39,639 bases of DNA from Nocardia pseudobrasiliensis NBRC 108224 (GTDB taxonomy: Bacteria > Actinomycetota > Actinomycetes > Mycobacteriales > Mycobacteriaceae): positions 1-39,639 of the forward strand of contig NZ_BDBS01000073.1 in NCBI RefSeq assembly GCF_001613105.1, written 5' to 3'. Both the position numbers and the translations under genes were made by a program. Below the pieces are notes generated by a model. It was given only the letters and a program-made list of their open reading frames with translations, was not told where the DNA came from and did no database searches. Position 1 is the stretch's first letter, and each line of letters opens with the position of its first letter. This document shows, in pieces, positions 1 through 7,643 of this stretch.

Positions 1-178
1 TGACCCGCCACTCGGTGCCCTCACTCAACTCCCCCTGGTGCCAGAACACAGACACCGCAGGCCCGGTGATCTCCGCACCGGCCGCAAGGCATTCGCCGAC
101 CACAGTCCGGGCAATAGTTTGCGCGTCCTCGATCGTCGGAGTGGTCGAGGTAACCGTCCACACCCTCGCCGTATCCAT
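1..178 (-). CDS. CutA-like protein, 5' part (runs off window)
   Basis: This reading frame starts at ATG 178 and remains open to the window edge, giving the first 59 residues. The translation begins MDTARVWTVTSTTPTIEDAQ and ends in an SVFWHQGELSEGTEW stretch. That matches the CutA1 family pattern: a ferredoxin-like fold, an early strand followed by a helix with the conserved ACGAEI-like turn (here CLAAGAEITG), then the strand with the aromatic-W/H-x-G-E-L-x-E-x-x-E-W motif. CutA proteins are about 105 residues long and form trimers, named for divalent-cation tolerance; their real role is debated. An AGGGTG lies eight bases before the ATG. No in-frame stop is seen in the 24 bases upstream, so a GTG start slightly upstream is possible. 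The C-terminal 40-50 residues lie outside the window. Confidence 0.72.
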   Translation of the reverse strand, partial: MDTARVWTVTSTTPTIEDAQTIARTVVGECLAAGAEITGPAVSVFWHQGELSEGTEWRV

Positions 179-300
179 GACCGACACCCTAAACACGAAC
201 GCTGCCGCGCCATCCCTACACGGGATGGCTTGCCACAGAACCTCTCCGGTCACGCACGCGGCCGATCCCCGTGGACCGGCTCGCTCAGACCGCGATGCGC

Positions 301-1392
301 CTATTCCGTGCCAGCGAAGAACTCCTGCCGTATCCGAGCGAACAGCTGCGGATAGTCCATGCCAAAGGCCGTGGCGGCATATCGCACCGCATCGAACGCC
401 GCCTGCATCGAGTCGCCGATGTCGACCGCGACGAAGTAGGTCATCATCGCCGGATATTGCTGCACCTGTTCGCTGGAGCCCGGCAAGCCCGAAACCAACG
501 TCAACGGAATGTCGGCGTCGGTGTCGAGACGATGCCGGGCCAGCGACGAATTGGCGAAATCCGGTGGTGCGGATCTATTTTCATCCATCGCGGTCAAGGC
601 ATCGGCGAAGTCGGGGACATCGGTCAGCCCCGCCTGCTCGAACGCCGCGTGTGCGCTGAAACGAGCGAGGTCGCGCTGCCGCTGCGGTGGTAGCGCCTCG
701 ATGCCATCGACCAGATCTCGATCCAGCCCCGACAGGTAGTAAGCGGAGATGTAGGTGCCGAGGTCCGCCGCGAGGGCTGCGCTGGCAGGCCGCCCACCCC
801 AGCGGCGGCACAGATCCCGGGCAGCCTCGGCGTCCGGATGGTCCGGCGCCACTGTGACCGGCATGCCGTCGGGCCCGAACACATACACGTGATCCTGGTC
901 GGGTTCGGGGATCTTCTTCGTCGAAGGCGAATAGGCCGCGTCGGTTTTGCGGAGTGCACGGATGCCGGTGTCTGTGTCGTCGGTGGGCCACCACCGCAGC
1001 CAGTACTGTTCGCTGGATTCGGTTGCCGTGCCGTCGAAATCGAGGTCCCGGCCGCGGGCGTGCACCCGCAGCCGGTAGCGTCCCGGCAGGATCGGCGCGA
1101 ACCCTGCTACGGGCTCGCCGTCCAGCCGCATCAACTGCAACAACTCCTCGGATTCGAGGATTGTCTCCTCGACGGCCTCCCACGCCTCGATCCCGTCCGT
1201 GCCGGGTGCCACATCGGCTTCTTCGGCTGTGACGGTGACCGGTCCGTGAGCGATACCGGTGAGCACGGTGACGAACCCTGGCCCTGCCCAGACCACTGTC
1301 CCTTCGGAGCGAGTGTCGAGGGTATCGGCGTCGACCGCACCGAGGGTGAACTGATGGTGGTCCACCTGCACGGTGACAGTGGTACTGGGCAT
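301..1392 (-). CDS. Nin/ComJ-like protein with C-terminal helical extension (possible NucA immunity)
   Basis: The product has 363 residues and no signal peptide or membrane segment, so it is probably cytoplasmic. Residues 1-130 are beta-rich, with an early DHHQFTL motif, a GPVTVT strand and a PGRYRLRVHARGRD strand. This layout resembles Bacillus Nin/ComJ (YHQFTV near the start, LPKGDYQL near the end), the inhibitor of the competence DNase NucA. Residues 150-363 form an unrecognised, mostly helical domain absent from the 132-residue Bacillus protein. The start codon lies 6 bases after the stop of the upstream gene, which encodes an exported protein ending in a NucA/NucB domain, so the pair is almost certainly co-transcribed. 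The inference is a cognate inhibitor/immunity protein. The family match is by motif and context only and could be a coincidence of beta-sandwich patterns. Confidence 0.6.
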   Translation of the reverse strand: MPSTTVTVQVDHHQFTLGAVDADTLDTRSEGTVVWAGPGFVTVLTGIAHGPVTVTAEEADVAPGTDGIEAWEAVEETILESEELLQLMRLDGEPVAGFAPILPGRYRLRVHARGRDLDFDGTATESSEQYWLRWWPTDDTDTGIRALRKTDAAYSPSTKKIPEPDQDHVYVFGPDGMPVTVAPDHPDAEAARDLCRRWGGRPASAALAADLGTYISAYYLSGLDRDLVDGIEALPPQRQRDLARFSAHAAFEQAGLTDVPDFADALTAMDENRSAPPDFANSSLARHRLDTDADIPLTLVSGLPGSSEQVQQYPAMMTYFVAVDIGDSMQAAFDAVRYAATAFGMDYPQLFARIRQEFFAGTE

Positions 1393-1398
1393 CGGGTT

Positions 1399-3795
1399 TC
1401 AGGCTCCCTTCACATAAAACGTGTCACCGTCGAGAACACGGTTCTTGGTGAACCACCAGGTGGTGATCCCGCCACCGCGCATGTTCTGGCTTGCGTTGAT
1501 CAGGCACATGCTGATTCCGTTCGACGCCAATGTTGGGATATTGCGGTAGTCCAGAACCTGCACCCACTCCTGTTTGACGTCGCAGCTGTCGTTGTAGGTA
1601 CGGGCCGGTCCACCCGCACCACCTCCTTGCGCCGTGGTAGCGAAAGGGTATTCGTCGCACTGCATTCCCGCCGGGCGAGGCCGGGGAACGCGGTTACAGG
1701 AGATGTTGCGATTGTTCTGAGCCGTCGCGGGATTGGTGGTCCGGGTCAACGGACTGGTGCCCTTCGGGCTGCCCGGTAGACCACTGGCCTGGCCGTAACC
1801 GATGTGCTTGGCCAACTCCGGAACATTGCGGGTCGTCATGTCGAGAATCGGCTCCGCCTTCGGTACAGCGCAGCCGCTGGCACGAGCTCCGATCGCATCG
1901 CACCGAACCGTCGGCGCGACAGCAGTTTTCGTTGTCACCGGCGTCGCCTTCGGATGAGTGAACGTGAACTCGGCGAACCCGGTCGTGCGAGAAATCGCGC
2001 CTGCGGCGACAGTCGCATTGATCGTGTAATCGCGTATGTAGGTTCGCTCGGACACCGACCGAGGGTCCTCGGAATTGTTGAAATCGTGCTTGCACGAGGT
2101 ATCCGAACTGCACCACACCGACATCGCATACTTCGCCGCGGTGGCCTCGCCAGTGACCTCGGTGACGTGCAGAACGGTGCGCGCCTTCCAGCCCGTGGAA
2201 TTCCACGCAGTCTGCAGCTGGTTCTCCTGCACGACCGACAGCGTACCGAGCAACCTCTCCGGATGCTCCCGCTCGGCAATGCCGATCACCCCGTCACGCC
2301 ACATGCATTGATACGAGCGGTCTCCCGCCCACTGGCGGCTCGGCAGGTTCTTGCAGTAATCCTTGTCCAGATTGCTAGTCCACGCCGGAAGCGCTCGCGG
2401 GCGAGCACTGTCATCGGGGCGGCACCACATGTACGGCGCACCACCACCGGCGTGAGACGGCTGACCACACGACGGCAGATCATCCAGGAGCACCGCACCC
2501 TGACTCCGCTGCGGGGCCTGTTCGGGCGCCAATTTGGGTTGCGGCACATCGGAATAGCCCGGACCGTTCACCCGGACACGATCGTCGTCCCCGCACCCAG
2601 GACAGTTGGCGTCGTCGATGTAGTCCTCCTGCCAGTCGGTGTCGTCGTTGCCGACCGCGGTCGTGGGCCAGCCGATCGTGCCGCCCTGGAAGTCCTGATC
2701 AACTGCCTTTCCTCGCGGGCGTTGATCCGATACCGGGAACCCGTAAGGCCCGTTCTCGTAGTTGGTGGCCGCCCACTTGTCGAGAATGCCACCCGAGACC
2801 GGGTGCGCCCCGCTCGGCCCCGACCAGTAGATGACACCGTGCTCGAACCGATTGAATCGTCCCATCCCGCCGGAGGTTCCGAGCTCGTCACTGATCGGAT
2901 ATCCGAGAAAGCCTCCCTCCCAACCGGTCTCGCCCCACTTGTCGCGGATCGCACCCGCGACGTAGTAGGCCTCGTTGAGCTTCCAATAGATCGTGCCACC
3001 CTGGAAGTACTGGCGGCGGCCGATACCGTCGGGATTGACGAACTCGTCCGAGGTCGGGTACTTGAGAACGCCTGCCTCCCAACCGTTGCGCTGCCAGGCC
3101 GCGAAGAAATGATTCACGACCGGATGCGCGCCGCTGTCGGATGACCAGTAGATCGGGCCGTTCTGGAACGTCGAGCGTTTGCCGAACCCGTCGGGATTGC
3201 TCAGCTCGTTGCTCGTCGGAAGCAACAGAAAGCTGTTCGGGCCGCCCAGTTCGTTGTACTTGTCGCGGATTGCGCCACACACCTCGTACGGCGCGGGCCA
3301 ATACACCTGGCAGCCATCGGTGACGCGACGCTGCGCATTGCGCGCGATCATGGCCGCCTCCATGGTCTCGGCCTTGTCGGCCTGCCCCTTGGTGAACCCA
3401 CCGGGGACTTTCTCACGATCCGACCGCATCTTCCCCGAGACGACGGTCGCGTTCGGATGATCCGTCGGTTTCCATTGCCCGGCAGTCGGTTTCGGCCGCA
3501 CAGGCGTACTCGGTGAGGGCGACGGTCTCGTCGACGCCGACGGTGGCGTCGATGAACCCTGCGTCGGCGAGGATGGCGACGGGGTCACAGTCTGCGGCGC
3601 TGGCCGTGAAGGGGTCGAGGAAGGTGCAGGAACGGGTGAAGTCGTCGGTGTACTCGACGATGTCGGGCTTGGCTGCGCACTGGCGACGACACCGCCAGCA
3701 GTCAGCACCGCGATCGCCGCGACCGTGCCGGCCGCCTGCGCCGCACGAATCAACCACCGCCGTCTACGCGGTGAATAGTGCCGGTCAGATGTCAT
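1399..3795 (-). CDS. Exported LGFP-repeat protein with C-terminal NucA/NucB DNase domain
   Basis: The product has 798 residues from ATG 3795, chosen because AGGAGG lies just upstream and an Arg-rich n-region and hydrophobic stretch follow immediately. Residues 1-40 are a signal peptide (cleavage likely after ASA-Q). Residues 41-105 are a Pro/Ser/Thr linker. Residues about 170-380 hold four LGFP repeats (LLPTSNE, YPTSDEF, GYPISDEL, GFPVSDQ turns), a module thought to anchor proteins to the mycolate/arabinogalactan wall. The last 90 residues carry CDEYPFATT (about 713), a later Asn-rich NASQNMRGGG loop and LDGDTFYV near the end, the signature order of the NucA/NucB secreted DNase family (PF14040 type). 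It probably degrades or processes DNA at the cell surface, or acts as an exported toxin. The middle (380-700) is Cys-containing and unrecognised. The downstream gene is a possible inhibitor. Confidence 0.82.
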   Translation of the reverse strand: MTSDRHYSPRRRRWLIRAAQAAGTVAAIAVLTAGGVVASAQPSPTSSSTPTTSPVPAPSSTPSRPAPQTVTPSPSSPTQGSSTPPSASTRPSPSPSTPVRPKPTAGQWKPTDHPNATVVSGKMRSDREKVPGGFTKGQADKAETMEAAMIARNAQRRVTDGCQVYWPAPYEVCGAIRDKYNELGGPNSFLLLPTSNELSNPDGFGKRSTFQNGPIYWSSDSGAHPVVNHFFAAWQRNGWEAGVLKYPTSDEFVNPDGIGRRQYFQGGTIYWKLNEAYYVAGAIRDKWGETGWEGGFLGYPISDELGTSGGMGRFNRFEHGVIYWSGPSGAHPVSGGILDKWAATNYENGPYGFPVSDQRPRGKAVDQDFQGGTIGWPTTAVGNDDTDWQEDYIDDANCPGCGDDDRVRVNGPGYSDVPQPKLAPEQAPQRSQGAVLLDDLPSCGQPSHAGGGAPYMWCRPDDSARPRALPAWTSNLDKDYCKNLPSRQWAGDRSYQCMWRDGVIGIAEREHPERLLGTLSVVQENQLQTAWNSTGWKARTVLHVTEVTGEATAAKYAMSVWCSSDTSCKHDFNNSEDPRSVSERTYIRDYTINATVAAGAISRTTGFAEFTFTHPKATPVTTKTAVAPTVRCDAIGARASGCAVPKAEPILDMTTRNVPELAKHIGYGQASGLPGSPKGTSPLTRTTNPATAQNNRNISCNRVPRPRPAGMQCDEYPFATTAQGGGAGGPARTYNDSCDVKQEWVQVLDYRNIPTLASNGISMCLINASQNMRGGGITTWWFTKNRVLDGDTFYVKGA

Positions 3796-4280
3796 GATCC
3801 CCTCCTGTCCACCCCAACAAGAAACGTCACGAGATCTCTGAAACAAACTCTGGCGCAACAGATCCCGTGACAGCGATCACCCTAGGCGGTCCAGCGGCGG
3901 GCTGCGCGCAGTTGCTCCCGTACTGAACCGACACCCCTAGCGGACAACCCACCCGACGGCGGCAGGGCCACGAAGTTTTCAGAGGCTTCTCGTACCCCTC
4001 GAACCGCGGTCGAACACTCGCTCTCGGCACGGCCACATCGGCTCGACTCACCTCGCTCGTCCCGGTCGGCCGCTTGTCAGGTCGATCACCGGACAGATCA
4101 AAGTGCAGATTTAGGTCGCCCTGTGGATCCAGTCACAGACGATATGCTGCGGAAACACGCCCTGAAGCCCTTGTGACGCCCGTGGCCATATCCTGGATAT
4201 TTACTTCTGTTCGGGATCAGCGGGCAGCTCGGGTCCTATAGTTCGTAGTCAGCGTGCACGCCGTAGCAAGGGGAGGCGAG
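3796..4280. other. Intergenic region between divergent LGFP-NucA gene and WXG100 operon
   Basis: These 485 bases carry no convincing gene. They must hold the promoters of both divergent units. A clear shared element at 3926-3946 is described separately. A TATAGT hexamer at 4237-4242 is a possible -10 box for the plus-strand operon, but I see no good -35 at the right distance. I found no riboswitch that I could defend. Confidence 0.5.
3926..3946 (-). promoter_or_regulatory. 21-bp element shared with the second LGFP gene
   Basis: On the plus strand this reads AACCG, two bases, ACCCCTA, one base, CGGACA. Exactly the same bases with the same spacing occur at 38874-38894 upstream of the second, broken LGFP gene. 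It lies about 130 bases before the LGFP-NucA start. It could be a regulator site or part of the promoter. Common descent of the upstream region with the duplicated coding sequence is the alternative, but the flanks on either side are clearly less similar than the element. Confidence 0.45.
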
Positions 4281-4595
4281 ATGGCGGATCGGGTGGAAAT
4301 GAACCCCGCCGAGGTACACGCCACGGCTGGGTGGCTGGAATCGTCGGCGCGAGAGTTCACCGACGAAGTGGACAAGCTGATGCGCGAGGTTCATACGTTC
4401 ATCGGCGGTGACTGGCAGGGCAGAGCCGCCGGATCTCACCACGCCGCGTGGACAGAATGGGAGCAGGGCGCCCGCCAGGTCATCACCGGACTCGAACACG
4501 ACGCCGCCGCCCTGCACCGAGCCGCGGACGTGGTTGTCAGGACCGATCGCGGTAATGCGAACGGGATCAGCACCACCGGCACCGGGGCAGATTAG
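4281..4595 (+). CDS. WXG100 family protein A
   Basis: The product has 104 residues, starting at the ATG that follows GGGAGGCGAG. It is a helical hairpin with the WXG turn as GDWQGRAAG at about residues 41-49, preceded and followed by amphipathic helices. This is the ESAT-6/CFP-10 fold exported by type VII secretion systems, usually as a heterodimer. It is the first gene of a compact six-gene operon; the next WXG100 gene begins 2 bases after its stop, which suggests the two products pair. The polar Gly/Thr tail after residue 95 may carry a secretion signal, but no clear YxxxD/E motif is visible. Confidence 0.85.
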   Translation: MADRVEMNPAEVHATAGWLESSAREFTDEVDKLMREVHTFIGGDWQGRAAGSHHAAWTEWEQGARQVITGLEHDAAALHRAADVVVRTDRGNANGISTTGTGAD

Positions 4596-4597
4596 AG

Positions 4598-4894
4598 ATG
4601 CCTGCCACCGACTATCGCGTCGACCTGGACGGGATGCAAGATCTCATCGACAAGGCCGCCGGTCTCGAGAAACGGATCGAGGACCGGCTGACCGAGATCC
4701 AGAAACGGATCGCCGAACTGCACATCACCTGGGCCGGTGACGCCGGCCAAGCACACACGACCGCCGCCGCGGAATGGGCTGCCGGTGCCGCGGAGATGAA
4801 TGCCGCACTCGGCGACCTCCGCAAGGCGCTCGCGCACGCCCGGTCCGCGTATCACGCCGTCGGGCCCACGAACTACGACATGTGGCCGCAATGA
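4598..4894 (+). CDS. WXG100 family protein B
   Basis: The product has 98 residues with two helices around an ITWAGDAGQ turn (WxG at about residues 46-48). The size and the Ala-rich second helix are typical of WXG100 proteins. Its stop overlaps the start of the next gene (ATGA), so it is probably translated coupled to the effector-like protein. It is the likely partner of WXG100 protein A. The C-terminal YHAVGPTNYDMWPQ segment is unusual but resembles the flexible tail seen in several family members. Confidence 0.85.
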   Translation: MPATDYRVDLDGMQDLIDKAAGLEKRIEDRLTEIQKRIAELHITWAGDAGQAHTTAAAEWAAGAAEMNAALGDLRKALAHARSAYHAVGPTNYDMWPQ

Positions 4895-6294
4895 CCGCGC
4901 CGACGGTGCCGCTGATCGTCTGCCGCGGCGACGAATACCATTCCGCGGGCGAGGTTTTCGGCCAGATGGCCACCGATACACTGACCACGCACTCCGCCTT
5001 AGTAACGGTGCTGACCAACCACGCGGGCATGGCCGGTGACGACAGCGTCGGCCAGCAGTGGGCGAACTCGTACGACGAAGCCGCCCAACTGGCGATCTCC
5101 ACCTCGTCGAAACTCACCACATCCTGCGGGCAGGTCCGCGATCTCATCGTCCTCAGCGCCTACAACCACCAAGTCGCCGAAACAACCGCGAACCTGAAGA
5201 ACACACCACCACCTCCAGCACCCCAGCTCTCCCCCGATCCCTGCCCGCCCGAGACCACGCCATCAGCGGCGGGAAGCGGGATTCCCGAACCATTCGGGTG
5301 GTCGATCATCAAAGACGCAGTCGGAATGGCCTGGCCAGACGGACATCAGGACCAACTGAACACCGCCGCGGCAGCATGGCATACCGCCGCCTCGGACTAC
5401 CGCACCGTAGCCGCACAAACCCCACAAGCAGTCGATCTCCTCCGAAACCAGCAGTCACCCGAGATCGACATCGCCGCACAGACCTGCACCGACCGGCAAA
5501 CCGACCTCACCGCACTCGCCGACGCCTGCCAAACCCTCGGCGACGCATGCGGCAACTACGCCCACCACCTCGACGAAGCACACAGCCAGATCCTCCACGA
5601 ACTCCGCGAACTCACCCTCGAAGCCGCCGCCGGTGAAGCCGCATTCGCATTGCTGATCCCGTTCACCGGCTCGCTATCGGAATGGATCGGCAACAGCGCC
5701 CTGGCCGCCCGCATCGCGACCAAAGCCCGCCGAATCGCGACCATCATCACCGAACTCGCCACCAAGGCAACGAAAATCGTCACCGACGCCATCAAACCAA
5801 TGGTCGAACGACTCAAACCCCTCCTCGAACGCGTCCGCACGTGGGTCGAGGCCGCCCGCACCAAGCTGAACCCGATCGCCCGCCCCGGCAGTACAGCCGC
5901 CATCACCGATCCCGCAGTCGCCGCGCTCCCCGAGGCCGAACGTGCGGTCGCGCTGTCGGCTCGCGATATCTTCACTTCCCCGGAATTCGAGGCGATCCGT
6001 GCAGCTCAGGCCGAGGGCAAGGCCGCCGAGGTCACCATCAACGGCACCAAGGTGCTCTACGAGCCCGATCTACCGGCCAGCGGGTTCACCCTGTTCGGTG
6101 AGCACGGATTCGTCATCGGCCGCGAAGCATTCACCTCCGAGGCTGAGCTGGCGAAAACCGTCGCCCACGAATCCCATAGGCTCGCAACGAGCAGTTCAGC
6201 CAGCGGAGTGAGCGGTGAGCTCGCCACGAACGAGACCGATGCGGCCTTCAACTTCGCCGAAACGACATGGAAATTCGTGATGGGAGGATCATGA
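4891..6294 (+). CDS. WXG-type effector-like protein with distinct C-terminal domain
   Basis: The product has 467 residues; the ATG overlaps the preceding stop (ATGA). Residues 1-105 form a WXG100-like helical unit with the AGDDSVGQQWANSYDEAA motif common in actinobacterial secreted toxins. Residues about 150-260 form a second helical unit introduced by AVGMAWPDGHQDQL. A hydrophobic, Ala/Ile-rich stretch follows at 265-345. The C-terminal 90 residues are a separate domain with TLFGEHGFVIGREAF and AHESHRLATSSSASG (His426, Glu427). The HE pair sits where a metallopeptidase helix might be, but the sequence is HESHR and not HExxH, so catalysis cannot be claimed. The N-terminal export modules plus a variable tip fit a type VII secreted polymorphic effector. 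The following small genes are candidate immunity or chaperone factors. Confidence 0.7.
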   Translation: MTAPTVPLIVCRGDEYHSAGEVFGQMATDTLTTHSALVTVLTNHAGMAGDDSVGQQWANSYDEAAQLAISTSSKLTTSCGQVRDLIVLSAYNHQVAETTANLKNTPPPPAPQLSPDPCPPETTPSAAGSGIPEPFGWSIIKDAVGMAWPDGHQDQLNTAAAAWHTAASDYRTVAAQTPQAVDLLRNQQSPEIDIAAQTCTDRQTDLTALADACQTLGDACGNYAHHLDEAHSQILHELRELTLEAAAGEAAFALLIPFTGSLSEWIGNSALAARIATKARRIATIITELATKATKIVTDAIKPMVERLKPLLERVRTWVEAARTKLNPIARPGSTAAITDPAVAALPEAERAVALSARDIFTSPEFEAIRAAQAEGKAAEVTINGTKVLYEPDLPASGFTLFGEHGFVIGREAFTSEAELAKTVAHESHRLATSSSASGVSGELATNETDAAFNFAETTWKFVMGGS

Positions 6295-6509
6295 GCACCA
6301 CCAGCACCCGGCGGTGGATCGACGCGGCCAAACGCGTCGGCAACGGAGAACTCGAAGGGATCCGCTGCCCCGAGAACGGGGACGACTTCCTGGAAGTGAC
6401 CTGGATCCCCGGCCCCGGCGACACCGGCGAGTATCGACTCCGCTGCCCTACCTGCGGAGCCGAGAACTTCCTGCGAACCACCCGCGCGCCCGGCAGGAAC
6501 AGCAACTGA
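6291..6509 (+). CDS. Small zinc-ribbon-like protein
   Basis: The product has 72 residues; its ATG overlaps the effector stop (ATGA), so it is translationally coupled. It contains a single Cys in RCPENGDDF (about residue 25) and a CPTCGAENF knuckle at about residues 53-56. The arrangement suggests a one-and-a-half-knuckle zinc ribbon rather than a complete four-Cys site. I do not recognise a family. Position immediately after the effector is the usual place for an immunity protein, but that is inference from context only. Confidence 0.65.
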   Translation: MSTTSTRRWIDAAKRVGNGELEGIRCPENGDDFLEVTWIPGPGDTGEYRLRCPTCGAENFLRTTRAPGRNSN

Positions 6510-6553
6510 CACTCACCGCCCCGCTCGACTCTCCTTGCATAGGGCCGATCGCC

Positions 6554-6985
6554 ATGACAGATATTCACGAGTGGGAGCTGCAGCTCCAGCACGACCTCGA
6601 CGAGATCCGCCGAATCAGCCAGCAACTCACGAAAGCGGCGGCCAGCATACGAGGCCGGGGCGAGACCCGCGGCGTCGCGGTCGAAATCAATGCCAGCGGT
6701 GACATCACCGACTTGCAGATCGCGCCCGCAGCGATGCGCTGGTCCAGCAGCCAACTCAGCCAGGCCATCGTCGAATGCCATCGGCAGGCACGAGCCGAGG
6801 TCAAAGCCGAAACCGAACGGCTCCTCCGCACTACGGACCCGCGCATCCGCGATCACATCCTCCAGGCCCGCGACACATCCGCCGGTCCCGAACACAAGAC
6901 ACGGCCTCGGACCGAAGAAGAAATCCAGGCCGCCGACGACGCCTACTTCGAACGCATGAACCGCGGCTGGCGAACCGACCGATAA
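6554..6985 (+). CDS. YbaB/EbfC-like (EspL-type) protein
   Basis: The product has 143 residues from ATG 6554. An N-terminal helix is followed by GVAVEINASGDITDLQI, the strand-turn-strand typical of YbaB/EbfC proteins, then a long helix of about 30 residues. A charged tail ends in NRGWRTDR. YbaB proteins are dimeric nucleoid-associated DNA binders, but the same fold appears inside type VII secretion loci (EspL in ESX-1), where it acts as a chaperone or stabiliser of secreted substrates. Given the WXG100 neighbours, the second role is more likely here. It lies 44 bases after the zinc-ribbon gene, in the same operon. Confidence 0.72.
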   Translation: MTDIHEWELQLQHDLDEIRRISQQLTKAAASIRGRGETRGVAVEINASGDITDLQIAPAAMRWSSSQLSQAIVECHRQARAEVKAETERLLRTTDPRIRDHILQARDTSAGPEHKTRPRTEEEIQAADDAYFERMNRGWRTDR

Positions 6986-6996
6986 GAACGGCAACT

Positions 6997-7269
6997 ATGA
7001 CCGACGTCGATTTCACCGTCACCCACCTGTGGGACCTCACCAGCAAGTTCCACATCACCGGCCAGCTCACCACAGGCGAGATCAATCCCGGTGACGTGCT
7101 GGTCGATTCGAAGACCGGCGCCCGGGTCAGGGTGATCGGCATCGACATCCACGCCTCGCTACGACCGCCGGAGTGCACCCTCGTCATCGACCGCGCCGAC
7201 GTCGCCGCTGTCCGTGTCGGCCAACGGCTTGTCAACGACAAAGCCCTTCGGAACACCACGTCCCAATAG
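6997..7269 (+). CDS. Small beta-barrel protein resembling translation-factor domain 2
   Basis: The product has 90 residues from ATG 6997, 11 bases after the previous stop. The sequence is a run of beta-strands: FHITGQLTTGEINPGDVLV, ARVRVIGIDIHA, CTLVIDRADVAAVRVGQRLV. The pattern G-x-x-x-x-G-x-i-x-x-G-D followed by G-I and then v-x-V-G-Q is that of domain 2 of EF-Tu-like GTPases. No GTPase domain is present. In this operon the protein could be an immunity factor or an adaptor; the first would mean that it mimics a target or occupies the effector. Family assignment rests on the strand pattern only. Confidence 0.6.
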   Translation: MTDVDFTVTHLWDLTSKFHITGQLTTGEINPGDVLVDSKTGARVRVIGIDIHASLRPPECTLVIDRADVAAVRVGQRLVNDKALRNTTSQ

Positions 7270-7312
7270 CCGGCCAGGCCCTTCGTATCCGCGCCGGGAT
7301 GTGCGCCAGCTG

Positions 7313-7465
7313 TCACGAATCCTTGTGAGGTTCTTGGGCTTGCTTGGCTAGCGCGAGGATGGCCCGGCTCAGGCTGCGGAGATCCGGTGGGTCTCGTTGT
7401 TCGCTCTCGACGATGATGTGATGGTCGCGCGGTTCGCCGACCTTTCTGTTGCCCCGCTTACCCAT
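7313..7465 (-). CDS. Small conserved-looking basic protein, 50 residues
   Basis: From ATG 7465 the product begins MGKRGNRKVGEPRDHHIIVE and continues with a QRDPPDLRSLSRAILALAKQAQ helix. GGGAAG lies nine bases upstream of this start; a longer frame exists but has a poorer beginning. A basic head followed by an RRDPPDL-like motif and a short helix recalls small proteins often seen next to integrative elements in actinobacteria. I cannot name a function. It points away from the Nudix gene and shares a 178-base upstream region with it. Confidence 0.5.
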   Translation of the reverse strand: MGKRGNRKVGEPRDHHIIVESEQRDPPDLRSLSRAILALAKQAQEPHKDS

Positions 7466-7643
7466 AATGTGCTTCCCGTCCGTTTCTGGAGGTATCACCT
7501 GTTCTGGACGTACCGGCCAATCAGTGTCTGATCGCTCTGGCACTGCAGTTTACGACCTCCACCCCGGTCCTGGGCTAGAGTTACAGCGCCGACTGTGGCA
7601 ACCCGGTTGAACGCGTCGCTTTCGCGCGAAAGGTCAAATCTCC

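Noticed and set aside
1804..3144. Plus-strand open frame of 446 codons
   Set aside because: Antisense to the LGFP repeats and linker region; composition reflects the complementary strand of conserved codons.
3796..4060. Possible c-di-AMP (ydaO) riboswitch before the LGFP-NucA gene
   Set aside because: Such riboswitches precede wall-protein genes in actinobacteria, but I could not find the conserved pairing and loop sequences here.
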